A DNA stretch of 25,283 nucleotides, taken from positions 47,501-72,783 of the forward strand of contig JABUQX010060157.1 of the NCBI GenBank assembly GCA_015478945.1, in the 5' to 3' direction. Below the pieces are notes generated by a model. The model saw only the letters and a program-made list of their open reading frames with translations, was not told where the DNA came from and did no database searches. Source of the DNA: Trachelipus rathkii. Its lineage: Eukaryota; Arthropoda; Malacostraca; Isopoda; Trachelipodidae. Of this stretch, positions 1 through 12,530 are shown one piece after another. The position numbers were made by a program, and so were the translations under genes. Within the stretch, counting starts at the first letter, position 1. Each line of letters begins with the position of its first letter.

Positions 1-22
1 AAAATCAACATCTAAATAGTAG

Positions 23-290
<268 letters not shown>

Positions 291-336
291 ATATAGATTT
301 ATATATAAACTACTAATGCTATATATATAAAATATA

Positions 337-600
<264 letters not shown>

Positions 601-624
601 CTGTGATGGTTAACGGCTGTCATT

Positions 625-1323
625 TTGCAATTTCTGCTTGAAATCAGGTCTCTTAAGACTACAAAGACATACGCCTGAATGGCAGCTTCTACAGCCACCT
701 CCAACACTACTAATCAAAAATCTAATACTTTAACAAACTATATAATACCCTTATTAAATAAAACATATATACCCGAGCATTCCTCACAAGGTTGAGTAAA
801 AAGATGCCCTGACAATCATATTAGCTATTAACCGTACAAGCCAATGTAGGGGCGAATCAACCTTCTTACGCTCTCAATAATCACTATAAAAGGTATAAGG
901 ACAATAGGGGTACCTTGGGGTATTAAGTGAGCCATATTCATTTTATATTTCTAACGACCCAACCATAGCCTAAAAATACCTAAGATCATATAGGCCAGAG
1001 CTAATCTCGAATGTACACCGCCAGATGGCTGTAGCCGTAAAAATGTACAGGAATAAGTCCCTATTATATTATTTGATAATAATAAATAAGAATATAGCTA
1101 TAAATATAAGGGAGGGAACCCTGCCTTTGATTTGGAACAAATAGGTTTTAAACCTCAGAATATAACTTTCCTAAAATAAAAGCTAACCAACTCCCCCTCC
1201 GTGAAGTAAGCCCTCATTTATTTATAGAATATATAAAACCCAACTCCAAAAAGATAACCCAAGTGAAAGGCTATCCAAACCCTGAAAGAAGGGTCAAATG
1301 TACTGAGAATAGATTGTTATCAT
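625..1323 (-). pseudogene. atp6: ATP synthase F0 subunit 6, left-arm copy
   Basis: This copy encodes subunit a of the F0 proton channel in the inner mitochondrial membrane. The start is clear: an ATG at 1323-1321, followed in frame and then across indels by MMTNLFSVFDPS-like residues typical of arthropod atp6. The C-terminal end, about 650-720, matches the right copy (a [15 protein letters not shown] stretch). The start overlaps the atp8 stop in the classic ATGATAA arrangement. Several indels break the frame in between, so no continuous product exists as given. Homology weakens below 650. The family identity is firm; whether the breaks are real or read errors is open. Confidence 0.85.
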
Positions 1324-1486
1324 TTTCAGAATATTCTTAACTTCTTGAACCTTGATTAATTTTTAACCTTTTCAGTAAAACTTACTTGGTAACTGTAAAT
1401 AAGGGCAGAAATTTATATATATTTATTGTAAGACCTAAAACCACTATTAATAACCTTACCCAAGGAAGTGGGGGTATCTGCCACAT
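1317..1486 (-). pseudogene. atp8: ATP synthase F0 subunit 8, left-arm copy
   Basis: A short inner-membrane subunit of ATP synthase. Reading from an ATG at 1486-1484 gives MWQMPPLPWVSLLMVV, the usual atp8 opening with its MPQM-x-PLPW signature. A K-rich tail ends in KKLSMFWKW, with TGA as Trp, and a TAA at 1319-1317. The 170-base length suits the family (about 50-55 codons). The stop overlaps the atp6 start, as in most animal mitochondria. A frame change and internal TAA triplets near 1350-1390 interrupt it. The start overlaps the neighbouring trnD. Confidence 0.8.
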
Positions 1487-1537
1487 AGGGCTGTAAGATT
1501 GACAACTCTTATAAAATTAATTAAACTAACTTTTTGT
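1478..1537 (-). tRNA. trnD: tRNA-Asp (GTC), left arm
   Basis: On the minus strand an anticodon stem TAAGA/TCTTA encloses a TTGTCAA loop with anticodon GTC (plus-strand GAC at 1501-1503) and one extra G beside the stem. The place between cox2 and atp8 is the usual one for trnD. The ends are approximate. The 3' side overlaps the atp8 start. The mirrored right copy does not show GTC. Confidence 0.6.
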
Positions 1538-1558
1538 AAGAACAATAAAAACCTCCGC

Positions 1559-2382
1559 CTAACCCTCCCAGCCCCAACTGTGGAAGCCTTTCTAAACAAG
1601 ACTTAATAATTTGGTTTTTTAACAAAGACACCACTTTCTAAAAACATAAATAATATTACTAAAATCTGTGGTTAGCATCCACAAACTTCAGAACACAATA
1701 GCCCTCACGTAACATATATACCACTACGTGTAGCGTTCAGTCATACAAAACCTTAGTTGGTTTAACCGTCCTGGCACAGCATCAACTTTTACCCCTAGAG
1801 GTCTAGGGACAGTCCAAGAATGGAATACATCAGAAGCTGAGGCCAGGACACGGATCTGTGTTTAAAACGGCACAACAGTCCGATGGTCTACAATCATAAT
1901 ACACGGATATACCTCAACCTTTATTCTTCATTCTTTTTCTAGGTATTATGTTATATGCATCAAACATCTTATATTATAGCCTCATTAAAATCGTATCGAC
2001 ATATATCATTTAATCTTTACATACCAACTTAGTGCCTTATACCAATAACTCTTTGATAATCGTTATACACTACGGCGTTCTTTACCTCACCAGCAGATAA
2101 AGACGGATGTTAGGGAGGGGGAGAGCAATAAATAGTAAAATCTACGCAGGTAAAACAGTTCAAATTATTTCAATTATGGCTCTCCAATAAGGACCGATTA
2201 ACAAAACCCCCCACCACCATCCTTAACATAAGTAATACCAACTATTCTAATGAATAATTAAAGTAAATAATAATTATGGTATGAATTCATTGAAAAAAGG
2301 ATCAGAACTGCCTATTATATTCAAGGAGAAAGCCCAATAAATAGATATCTTGACAAACACAAAACCTCCTTCACCAAGGTAT
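1559..2382 (-). pseudogene. cox2: Cytochrome c oxidase subunit II, left-arm copy
   Basis: Copper-A subunit of complex IV, mirror of 21,760-22,459. An ATA start at 2382-2380 begins an M-P-W-W-like N-terminus. A TAG at 1561-1559 ends it in register with the right copy. Blocks near 1,740-1,870 mirror the right-arm sequence around the copper-binding domain. The span is 824 bases against 700 on the right and about 690 in relatives, so roughly 120 inserted bases are scattered through it. No long frame is left open. This is the most inflated gene of the window. Confidence 0.8.
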
Positions 2383-2394
2383 TAATCATTTTAA

Positions 2395-2467
2395 GGTCTC
2401 TTACCTTTTTATAAAAGGATTTTATAACTCCTATTTTAAACACTCAATTGCTAGCATTAGAGTAAAA

Positions 2468-2472
<5 letters not shown>
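2395..2472 (-). tRNA. trnL2: tRNA-Leu, left arm, anticodon probably TAA
   Basis: It lies between cox1 and cox2, the arthropod trnL2 place. The minus strand has AGGA...TCCT arms around a loop containing TTATAAA (plus 2417-2433), two bases longer than a normal loop. Removing two bases gives the TAA anticodon for UUR leucine codons. The right-arm partner reads TAG. The ends are approximate. Confidence 0.55.
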
Positions 2473-4180
<1,708 letters not shown>

Positions 4181-4239
4181 GCCGTTGGAAATATTTGTAA
4201 ATAGACTATAAATGCGAATAGGTTAGTTTTGTTAAAAAC

Positions 4240-4312
4240 CTGTAGAAAGTTAGATTTAGAGCTTATAAAAATCCTCAGTTTGCAAAACTGAGTAATTATT
4301 CACTTTTGTAAA
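4240..4312 (+). tRNA. trnC: tRNA-Cys (GCA), left arm
   Basis: A clean anticodon arm: five paired bases TCAGT/ACTGA (4275-4279 and 4287-4291) around the seven-base loop TTGCAAA, with T at position 33 and anticodon GCA at 4282-4284. It lies between nad2 and cox1 on the strand opposite to both, the usual place and orientation of trnC. The outer arms are poorly resolved, so the ends are approximate. The mirrored locus at about 20,040-20,105 reads GAA. Confidence 0.65.
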
Positions 4313-4399
4313 GACCTGATTAATATAACCAGAATAACAAAGTCACGCTGAGTATAATTCATAATCCTCGATCAGAGTTATATAGAGCACTCTGAACAT

Positions 4400-5474
4400 A
4401 ACTAAAACTATTAAACCAATAGAAAAGCCGTGGAGTTAATGAACTCTATTCTCCTATGCGATCCCACAGCTCCTATTCCTAATGTATATAGTAGATAATA
4501 AAGTGTATAAATTGATCTTATAAAAAATATAGGACCTAATTAACGCACGAAAGGGATCCATAAAGGTACCAACCTAAATAAAGTAATTACAACATTTAAA
4601 CGAAAAATCCTAAAAGGAGGCACCACCCTCCTAAGAGAAAATTAAACCATTCAAAAAACAAAACCAGCCAAAATGGGGTTTTCCGGTCTATAAGGCTGTG
4701 TTAAAATAGAAAACCAGCAAAAGTAATCTAATATTACAACTGAATTACTGTAAGGAAAATAATTCATTATAATATACATATTAAACTGCCCAACTCATGC
4801 ACTATGATTAAATCTAAGGTAATTAATCACACTACATGCCTAATTATGATTAATATAGAAGAATATAATTATCATATTACTAACATACCTATATCCATAT
4901 CTCATTTATAATCCCCCTAATGCCCATAATTGCCAATTTGCCATAAAACATAATAAGTGATAGTTAAATATAATAAATTGCCCTTAAAACATATACAAAT
5001 CAAAATGGTATAAATATACAAAGATAAAGGGTGACTTTTTTGTAAGGTTCGTTAAAACAACGAACTTCAGATAAATCCATTTATAAATTTGAGAAGCTTA
5101 CTACAGGGTATCAAAAATGAAAAGGAGGAGAGGAACTCCGTAGCTTTGAGTATAATTTTTTCTTGCTTATATAAAGCTTTAACGAAAGATCATAACTTCA
5201 AATATCTAAACTCACCCATATATTAAAAGTAAAGAGACCCAGTAGCTTGAGCGCCTAAAAAATAAAAAATAACAAGCCTTTGGCTTGTTCAACTTACCTT
5301 TACCAGTTAGGGAATAAAACACATATAATTAAGTTTTATTATCTATAATCCTATTTTAATAACATATATATATATGTCTTACTATAAATTGTAAATTTCA
5401 AATTCGTCCATTACTATATTATACCATGCCACAAATATATAGCAAAAAAAAACTAAAAGGTGTTCTAAGCATAA
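4400..5474 (-). pseudogene. nad2: NADH dehydrogenase subunit 2, left-arm copy
   Basis: A proton-pumping membrane subunit of complex I, mirror of 19,049-19,969. It starts next to trnM and ends before trnC. Plus-strand 4,610-4,700 is the complement of the conserved SLGGVPPF region and its upstream TGNPILAW-like stretch. About 1,075 bases against 921 on the right implies extra inserted bases. No continuous frame remains. Identity rests on position and on the mirror match more than on direct translation. Confidence 0.75.
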
Positions 5475-5533
5475 TTCAGAGGTCAAACCATCAATGGGGT
5501 ATGAACCCACTAGCTTTTTTTAAGACTTATATA
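5475..5533 (-). tRNA. trnM: tRNA-Met (CAT), left arm
   Basis: The minus strand carries GTGGG-TTCATAC-CCCAT, a full five-pair anticodon stem (one G-T) with a seven-base loop and anticodon CAT. The 3' acceptor CTCTGAA (plus TTCAGAG, 5475-5481) matches the right copy. It separates rrnL and nad2. The D-arm side is less well preserved than on the right. Confidence 0.75.
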
Positions 5534-5539
5534 TTCATT

Positions 5540-6940
5540 ATCTTATTTTAAATAATTATTGCTCATTTTGTTTTATATATGAATTGCACGTTAGGTTTTG
5601 AACTTAAAAGTCTTAAAATTTTAAGACAAACTAAACAAAAATAGCGGAATTTTTTTTTCTATATAACTTAAATATTAATATAACTTTAGTAACAAGGACA
5701 ATATTTTCTCGATAGCTTTTAATAGTGATCATATAAGGAAAAATGCAACTATTTGGTATATCTGCTAAAACTATCTAGGGTTTCAGTCCTTATTTAGTAT
5801 TATAATATATTTCCTTGTAAAAAGATATTTTTAACATTATCAACTTTAAAGGAAGCTTTGCTTTTAAATAATTATAAATTAACAACACATTTTTTTATAA
5901 TAAAATAGATTCCTCTCTATTTTGAATAAAAATTTAGAAGTAAAAGACTTCTGAAAAAAATTAATAATTAATTAACTTTTATTAATTTACAACAGGCGTT
6001 TTCATATTATCTAAACCTCCAACCCATATAAATATTCTTATTACCTAAGCTTTTCTAAATTAATTTAAAATTAACTAATAGGTCTATTAGTAAATAAATT
6101 TTTTTATTATTAGAATTTAACTTGATATTATTAAATCTAAGTCTAACTAGCAAAAACTAGACTATTTTTTTCTTCGCCTGTTTGAGTTTCCTTCCGTCTT
6201 TTATTTTACATTCAAGGTTAGGTTATACCTGCTCACTGTATATGATTAAAAGCCGCAGTATCATGACTGTGCTAAGGTAGCATTAATAATTAGTTGTTTA
6301 ATAGACAACTTGGAAATTAGAAGGGTCTTGATTAAAGCATTGATTGTCTTCTTTGTTTATTGACCTAAATGAACAAAATAAAAAGTTTATTACTACCATT
6401 AGAATTAGACAGATAAGACCTAGTAAACTTTAACGAGTGTTACTTAAAAAAAACTTTTGCTGAAAATTAAAAATTACTATCTGCATAATTTAATATAACA
6501 AAATGAAATTGGTGTATACTTTCATATACTTAAATTAAATCCCAAAAAATGGTACTTTAGGATAGATGCTTGAGCGAATAAATTTTTATATAGAGTTACT
6601 TATCGACATAAAAGATTATGACCTCCGATGTTGAATGATATATTTTTCTTAAGCAGGCATACCTATACTGAAAATCGTAGTTTCTGTTCGACACCGCTTT
6701 TAAATATTATTCAACATTGAATTTGAGTCAAACCGGCTGATAGAGCCAGGTTGGATTCCATCTTCTAGTAAAGGTGTACCTCATTTCAATGTTTTATTTA
6801 AAGTTTGCTAATGATTGAAATACACTTTTATTAAAGTTATATTATCCGGGATGTTTTTCAAAACATCTACTTTAGTTTGCTACCTTTTTTTAAATTTTTT
6901 TTAAAGGGACCTGTTCATTATCTCTTTTACTAATCCACAT
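5540..6940 (+). rRNA. rrnL: 16S (large subunit) ribosomal RNA, left arm
   Basis: RNA of the mitochondrial large ribosomal subunit. The most conserved block GACTGTGCTAAGGTAGCAT is present exactly at 6265-6283. Further downstream, near 6,610-6,640, is the domain V signature with the AAAGATTATGACCTC and GATGTTGAA motifs. The about 1.4 kb length is a little above the usual 1.2-1.3 kb. The 5' end abuts trnM, on the other strand, and the 3' end runs up to nad6. Scattered single-base insertions appear within conserved helices, for example just after 6283. The ends are set by neighbours. Confidence 0.9.
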
Positions 6941-6949
6941 ACGCATCTT

Positions 6950-7391
6950 AAAGTTAACAACAAATAGCCCAATATAACATAATAATATTTAATTTATAAT
7001 ATCTACTATTAGATATCAAGAGATAAACAGACCCCTATCACTCCCTACCGAAAATCTATCTGCCTTAAAAAGAACTATTGACCCTCTGTCTATTTTAAAA
7101 AAAAAATACTACTACGATTAAACACCTTGCAATTTTTAATAATTTTCTGTAATTATAATTAGTTTTAATGATGGAGCTAGTCCTCTTACATATACAAAAA
7201 CCACCTAATATTCCTCCTAAAAAATACTTAAAATAAAATATAAGAGTATCAAACCCTCAAAATTAACCTAAAAAATTAACTATATATTAAATGAAATAAT
7301 AAAACTAGAAAAGCGACTAAAATTTGAGGGCCTTCTAATAAAATTATTAAGCGGATAGTGCTATAAACAAGCTAATTATAAAAAAACCTTA
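6950..7391 (-). pseudogene. nad6: NADH dehydrogenase subunit 6, left-arm copy
   Basis: A membrane subunit of complex I, mirror of 17,269-17,745. Plus-strand 7,090-7,340 is the complement of the right-arm nad6 core (the YSYILFLVFLGG region and the preceding VEGPQ block). It faces away from nad4L and trnP, as on the right. Frames are broken by indels and the exact ends are inferred from neighbours. The 3' end probably touches the end of rrnL. Confidence 0.7.
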
Positions 7392-7395
7392 ATTT

Positions 7396-7462
7396 CAGAA
7401 ATTAGTTTAAATTAAAAACATTAGTTTGGATACTAAAATTTAACTATTATGATTACAGATAT
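7396..7462 (+). tRNA. trnP: tRNA-Pro (TGG), left arm
   Basis: Typical trnP text: a CAGAAAT start, an ATTAGTTTAAATTAAAAACA D-region, then stem TTAGT/ACTAA around a loop containing TGG (7427-7429) that is one base short. It sits upstream of nad4L on the same strand, as in arthropods. The acceptor 3' side is unclear. The mirrored right copy is degraded. Confidence 0.55.
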
Positions 7463-7479
7463 CTTTTTTTAACCCTCTT

Positions 7480-7731
7480 AACTACATTTTTTTCTTTCTA
7501 TATTGACTTTCGTTTTTGTATTCAAACATTTTACTATCTTCGTTAATTTGTTTTGAGTATAAATTAATTATTTTCATCTAAACATTTCCTTAATTCTCTT
7601 TCATTTCCTTTATGAAACATTGTTATTGCTTTATATATATCTCAATTGCGGTGTGAAGCAGCTTTAGGGCTCAGTATTGTTTATTCTTTACACCCTTAAG
7701 AAAGGAAATGAAATAATTAAACAATTATAAT
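7480..7731 (+). pseudogene. nad4L: NADH dehydrogenase subunit 4L, left-arm copy
   Basis: A small three-helix membrane subunit of complex I. The family signature CEAALGLSI is in frame at 7652-7678, preceded by hydrophobic residues and an ISFM-like helix. The roughly 250-base length fits, though it is a little short. It leads into the nad4 ATG at 7730 with an overlap, the usual nad4L-nad4 arrangement. A frame break follows the signature near 7,690, where the in-frame TAA does not fit the family. The start is not certain because no ATG stands in the right place. Confidence 0.75.
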
Positions 7732-9098
7732 GATAAAATTTGTATTTTTATTAATAATATCTTTTGCTCTGCTTTTACTTTGTATTCTTTTATTAGCTTG
7801 TTATTAAGTTATATTAATATTATAGCTATTTTCTTAGACAACAGTTTCCTCCTACTTACTTCATAAAACTATTTTTTTTACAGTCATTTTCCTTTTCATT
7901 ATTAATCTAACTAACTTTTTTAAATTAATGGCTTTAAGAAATCCTTGGCAGTGTGTCAAATAGATATTATTAGGTTATCAAAAAAACCTTTATCATAGTT
8001 TTTTTTAATTTCATTATCATGTATTTTTAACATTTTAACCTTCAGAACCGTAAATTTAATTTTATTTTATACCTTATTTGAAGCCTCTCTGTACCATTCT
8101 TTTTAATAACTTAATTTTTAGAGGTGAGGAACCAACCTGAACGTGTGCAAGCCGGAGGGTGTATTTTATTTAATTTATATAGTGTTTTTGCGTTCCCTCC
8201 TTTACTAATTGGTAAATTTTAATTTTGAGATTGACTCAACAAAAACATCTAACTCTCTTAATGTAATTTCTTTATCCTAGCACTGAATTGGCTTAGTAAT
8301 ATATTTTGCCTTATTTTTGCCTTTTCGGTTAAACTTCCTCTATCTGATCCATTTATGACTCCCTAAAGCTCATGTTGAAGCCCCTGTGGCTGGTTCTGAC
8401 TAATTCTAGCTGCTATTCTTTTGAAAATTAGGAGGGTATGGTAATTTCGATTTTCTATGGTTATAGAACATATATTGTTATAACATCCAGCCTTTTAATA
8501 TTGCAGCTTGGTCCTCTTTTCAGGAGGAGTCCTTGTATCTCTAGTTTGTTTTTCCAAAGGGGCATTAAATTTTTAATTGCTTATCGCTTCTGTTTGCCTC
8601 ATATATCTTTAGTTAATCACAGGTGCGTTACCTTTTTCATCTTGAGTGTATTAATGGGCGCTTCAATTTATTATAATTGGGCATTGGATTTTGCTCCTCA
8701 GGATTCTTTTGTTATTGCTAATATAATTACGAACGGACTAACTCCCGTAGATTTGTTTTAATTAAACGGGCTTCAATCCCTTTCCCCTTCACTAGCTATA
8801 ATATGATTCCTCCTTTGTACCTCTAATATAGCGCGGCTCCTCCTACTTTAAACCTTTTGGGAGAAATAATAGGATTAAATCCATTCTATTATACTTGGTT
8901 TAAGATTAGCTTAATTTAAGGATATTAGTTCATACTCTGCTGCTTATTTCCCTTTTTCTATTTAGGCAAACACAACACGGTAAAACCCCCTCTCTTTTAA
9001 AACCTTTCTACCCCCCCTCCTACGAGAGTGATTAAATTTTAAACCGTTTAGCACATTGGTTTCCTTTAAATCTTTTATTTTTTAGCTCCTTGGCTATT
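7730..9098 (+). pseudogene. nad4: NADH dehydrogenase subunit 4, left-arm copy
   Basis: A large proton-pumping subunit of complex I. The ATG at 7730-7732 gives MMKFVFLLMM. The hallmark WLPKAHVEAPVAGS is in frame at 8356-8397, followed across indels by LGGYG. Around 8,660-8,780 the GHGLCSSGLFCLANI-type block is split between frames; the 107-codon open frame at 8438-8761 is partly this gene and partly a shifted shadow. The C-terminal part with the NLFGEI-like residues lies near 8,850. The length, about 1,370, is close to the family. At least three frameshifts are needed to read it. Confidence 0.88.
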
Positions 9099-9112
9099 AC
9101 AATTTAATTTGT

Positions 9113-9174
9113 AAGTTAATAATTTATAAATTAAAATATTAAAGTTTGTGGTCTTAAAAATGAGAATGTAACTT
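9113..9174 (+). tRNA. trnH: tRNA-His (GTG), left arm
   Basis: The acceptor arm AAGTTAA (9113-9119) pairs with GTAACTT (9168-9174) at six of seven positions. The anticodon GTG is at 9148-9150 between TTAAAG and TCTTAA, with one extra T in the loop and one T lost from the stem compared with the right arm. At 62 bases between nad4 and nad5, on the nad4 strand, this is the standard trnH. Confidence 0.72.
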
Positions 9175-9184
9175 TTTAATTATT

Positions 9185-10880
9185 TTCAGTTTGTTCTAAA
9201 AACTTCTTTATCAAATATTCCGTTATAATAACACTAATATTATAATTATTCACAAGTAGATTTTTTTTACTATTAATTAATCATAAACTAAATACCTCCC
9301 TTCTTTTTAAGAAAAAGAATTTAAACCCTGTCCCCAAAAGCTTCTGATCACCCAAAATCTAATTTTTTTAATTAATAGGACTGGATAGACCTGGCCTGTG
9401 GTGCTTAATTTAATTACCTCTCAATTTAGATTATTTTCAATTAGTAAATATAGTCACTTGGGCTAAAACCTTTTATTAATACTAGTCTTTTAGGTTCCTT
9501 ACTCTTCATATTAAACCAATAAAAACCCCTAAACATTTTATTTATAGAAAGCCTCAACTATAACTAGGAATTGGTATTACCACCCCAAGTAAAATAGCCC
9601 CTCTAACCAAAGATATAGTTATTACCCCAATCTTAGATCTTAATATTACTCAATCTTTTTCCTCTCTAGCACAGTAAATATCTAGATTTGAAAAAAATAT
9701 TAAAAAAAAATTAATCGAAACGAGTAATCTAGCTGATAGCTTATTAATTTTATGTATGTAAATCTATAGAAATATTAAAAACATCAGTACATCAGATATA
9801 GATTCAAGTAATTAAATCTTTATGAATAAAAATCCTGATAAAAAGGGTACTCCGCATAAGGCTAAACTTGATCAAATTTATAACTATTCCAGTAATAGCA
9901 ATTAAAATATCCCCCCATCTTATTAATTCATCCTTCCAGTCTTTTATTCTATGCATAATTTTTCCTCTACATATAAATATTAATAAAGCTTAAAACACTG
10001 CATGGATAAGTAAAATGGAACAAATCTATGTGAAAACCCTATTGATAAAAGTTTCTACCTTAAACAGCTTGGCTTTAAAGTAGATAAGCGACTACCTTTT
10101 TAAAATCAACCTCTACTAAAGCTCTTAATCTTGCTATAAAAGTAGTTATTGAAACCTTAGATAAATTAAAAATATTCATAATTTTAGAGCCTCTTAATAA
10201 TCCTTTCAAAAGAATATACATAGACCCCAGCACTGTTACCAAAGTAGAGGATGTTCTAAGCCCTTACAGGAGTTGGAGCTGCTATTGCTGCTGGTAGCCA
10301 AGCAGAAATGGAAATTTGAGCTCTTTTAGTAAGTAGCAGCTAACTCTCACCAACCATATGACTAACTCCCTTTATTTATTAATATAATATATGTATTCTC
10401 CATCTCCCTAACTTCAAGCTAAACAAGCAATACTTGTGATAACTGCACGTCTTCATGTTCTTGATTTCATTTATGCTGTTACTACCCCGCTCATCGCCGA
10501 TTTCTCATTTTGTATTAGAAGAATAACTAGAGAATTATAAGAGTCCCCTGAGTCCACCCACCTAATATTATCCTTCTAAGTTAAACTAAAAACTAAAAAA
10601 ATATCCTAACCAAAATATAAAAACTAATATCATATAAACGAAAATTCAAATCTAAAATTTGTTATATAACTTCCACTATAAAAAAAAAATTGAAGCTTGA
10701 AAAAGGGCGACATAAAACCAAAAAAAATAACAGATATTCAATCAATATAAAAATTAAATAGTATCTCTTACCCTTTCCTCTTCTTAAAATTCCCACTCTA
10801 AAACATAACTTTTACCTCGAAAACTATTAAATCTAGGCCAAAAATTATAAGTCAATAAATATAAAAACTATTATTATAAG
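9185..10880 (-). pseudogene. nad5: NADH dehydrogenase subunit 5, left-arm copy
   Basis: The largest antiporter-like membrane subunit of complex I, mirror of 13,780-15,505. It runs away from the centre, between trnH and the tRNA next to cob. Plus-strand 9,800-9,900 is the complement of the block after the SQDIRKMGG motif, and 10,250-10,330 mirrors the right arm near 14,320-14,400. No long frame is open. The region is very A+T-rich with long homopolymers, where indels are common. The ends are approximate. Confidence 0.78.
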
Positions 10881-10914
10881 TATTATCCATACATTTTTCC
10901 TTTTCTTAAAACCC

Positions 10915-10985
10915 ATATTCACTTAGTTTGATATTTAAAACAACTATTTTTGAATATAGAAATCTTTTATTCATTTAACAACCAT
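10915..10985 (+). tRNA. trnT: Possible tRNA-Thr, left arm
   Basis: Between nad5 and cob, a TAGTTT...AAAACA D-arm-like stretch is followed by CTAT and ATAG arms around a TTTTGAAT loop. Here the loop would read TGA or GAA, but the mirrored copy has TTTGTAA (TGT, Thr), and a lost T explains the difference. No matching 3' acceptor arm is visible. The 3' end would overlap the cob start. Confidence 0.35.
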
Positions 10986-12155
10986 CGCAAAACTAACCCT
11001 TTAAAAAAAATTTTCAACTCTCACTCTAAATTGACATGCCTTCCCCTTAAATATTTCTTTTCTGGTGAATTTTGGCTCTTATTAGGTTTGGGTGTTTAAA
11101 TATTACAGATAGATGCTATCGAAATTTGCTTCCATTTTTTCTATACAGTGACATGTAGATTTTCGCGTTTCATATATTACTTATACTCTGCCGGGATGTA
11201 AACAAATGGTTGGCTAATTCGAACATTTCACGCTAACGGAGCATTTAATATTCTTTATTTGTCTTACCTCCAAATATTGGACGAGGTATGTATTACAGTT
11301 CTTATACCCTTACCCATATATAAGGAAAAATTAAGGACCGTGCTATTTTACAAAATAACAATAGCTACAGCCTTTTTAGGTTACGTTCTCCCTTGAGGAC
11401 AGATATCTTTATGAGGGGCTTCTGTAATTACCAAAACCTATTTATCAACAACCTTATATAGGAACAAACCTAGTTCAATGGTTGTGGGGGGGATTCGCAG
11501 TAATCCCCTACTGGTAACAAACGATTCTTCACCCTACATTCTTCTCCCTTTGTAATTTTTGCTTAGCAGCTTACATATTATATTTCCTTCATCAAACAGG
11601 CTCTAGTAAACCCTTGGGGTTAAAAAGAAACTCTCTTTAAATTAACTCTCCATCCTTAATTTTACAATGAAAGACAACCTTTCGCGCCAGTATTATTATT
11701 TATTTTAGTACTAACCTCTATGTGTGCTTTATGAAACCCTTAATATTTAGGAGACCCGGATAAATTTAACCGCTGGCTAACCCCTTTAAACTCGTCCCTC
11801 CCCTCATATTCAAAACCAGAGTGTATTATCTATTTGCCTACGCTATCTTACGTCCATTCCCCTAATAAATTAGAGGTGTAATCTGCTTTAGTATTAATCT
11901 ATCTATACGTTTCTTTATACGTTCTTCCTTTCTCACAAAAGAAAAAAATTCAATTCCTCATTTTACCTGTTAAATCAGTTGCTTTTTGTGAACTTTCTTT
12001 TCTGTCGCCTCTTTGTTTACATGGATCGGGGCTAAACCAGTAGAAGCCCCTTATATTATTTCTACAAATTCTAACATTAATATATTTTTAGGTTCTTTAT
12101 AATTGAGCCTATATTATCTAAAACTTGAGTCGCAGATAACTCGTATAAAGATTAA
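10985..12155 (+). pseudogene. cob: Cytochrome b, left-arm copy
   Basis: Core haem subunit of complex III. Residues GDPDKF are in frame at 11,750. Near 11,860 the conserved [13 protein letters not shown] motif has lost one base of its TGA (Trp) codon, breaking the frame; the right copy keeps TGA there. The C-terminal VEAPYII (12,030-12,060) and a final P-M-L-S-K-T-W run, with TGA as Trp, lead to the TAA at 12153-12155. The N-terminal part near 11,150-11,290 mirrors the right-arm open frame holding [19 protein letters not shown]. The length, about 1.17 kb, is slightly over the usual 1.13 kb. Confidence 0.9.
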
Positions 12156-12196
12156 ATAAACCAGGACCCTTTCATTTCGAAAAAAAAAAAAAATTA

Positions 12197-12220
12197 ATTG
12201 GTTTTTTGAAAAAAACCAAT
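12197..12220. repeat. Small stem-loop with T/A-rich loop
   Basis: ATTGG and CCAAT close a T6-G-A7 core that can also pair with itself. A weaker form, TGGTTAAAAACCA, lies at 12,482-12,494 in the mirror position. Presence in both arms suggests the fold, not the exact text, is retained. Confidence 0.5.
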
Positions 12221-12234
12221 ATTTATGAGTAAAA

Positions 12235-12282
12235 TACGAATACCCGAGCCAACAAAAAAGGGAAAGTCGGGGGATATTCGTA
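12235..12282. repeat. GC-rich stem-loop, left of the axis
   Basis: TACGAATACCC...GGGGATATTCGTA forms a hairpin of about 16 pairs with a loop of about 15 bases, standing out in A+T-rich DNA. The mirror partner at 12,417-12,465 is better preserved. Confidence 0.65.
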
Positions 12283-12416
12283 GTTTTCTCGTCTAAAGCC
12301 GTGGCCATAACTGGCTAGTTTTCCTGTTGTTAAATTAACTAAGGTTTTAAATATTTATAACCTTAGGTAATTTTACCAAGAAACTAGCCAGTTTTAACCA
12401 AATATTACGAGAAAAC

Positions 12417-12465
12417 TACGAATATCCCCCGACTTTTCCTTTTTGTTGGGGTCGGGGTATTCGTA
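12417..12465. repeat. GC-rich stem-loop, right of the axis
   Basis: TACGAATATCCCCCGAC pairs with GTCGGGGTATTCGTA over about 15-16 positions with one bulge. The pyrimidine-rich loop is TTTTCCTTTTTGTTGG. It is the mirror of 12,235-12,282. Such a strong stem beside the junction could serve origin or end formation, which is inference. Confidence 0.7.
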
Positions 12466-12530
12466 TATTTACTCATAATATTTGGTTAAAAACCATAATT
12501 TTTTCGAATATTGAAAAGGTCCTGGTTTAT

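Larger units (their letters stand above)
12156..12530. promoter_or_regulatory. Palindrome junction; candidate control region or terminal hairpin
   Basis: These 375 noncoding bases lie between the two cob stop codons and are themselves an inverted repeat centred at about 12,352. The core reads CTAAGGTT...AACCTTAG at 12,339-12,366 with almost no spacer. Flanks pair as AACTGGCTAG (12,309-12,318) with CTAGCCAGTT (12,384-12,393). In oniscid isopods linear monomers end in hairpins and dimers join there, so this fits the telomere-like closure. Replication or promoter activity is inference; no motif for it is seen. It has no clear tRNA. Confidence 0.65.

Noticed and set aside
4190..4250. trnY next to trnC
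   Set aside because: A GTA triplet occurs near 4,242 but no pairing anticodon stem surrounds it in either arm.
12114..12308. 64-codon minus-strand open frame over the junction
   Set aside because: It is antisense to the end of cob and runs into noncoding junction hairpins and a poly-A tract; no family resemblance.
12300..12400. Palindrome as a plain missed-adapter or template-switch artefact
   Set aside because: Such a fold-back would turn at a random point. Here the axis is in the cob-distal noncoding region with symmetric hairpins, and oniscid palindromic dimers are known. It is not fully excluded, since a hairpin-closed monomer read through its end would look the same.
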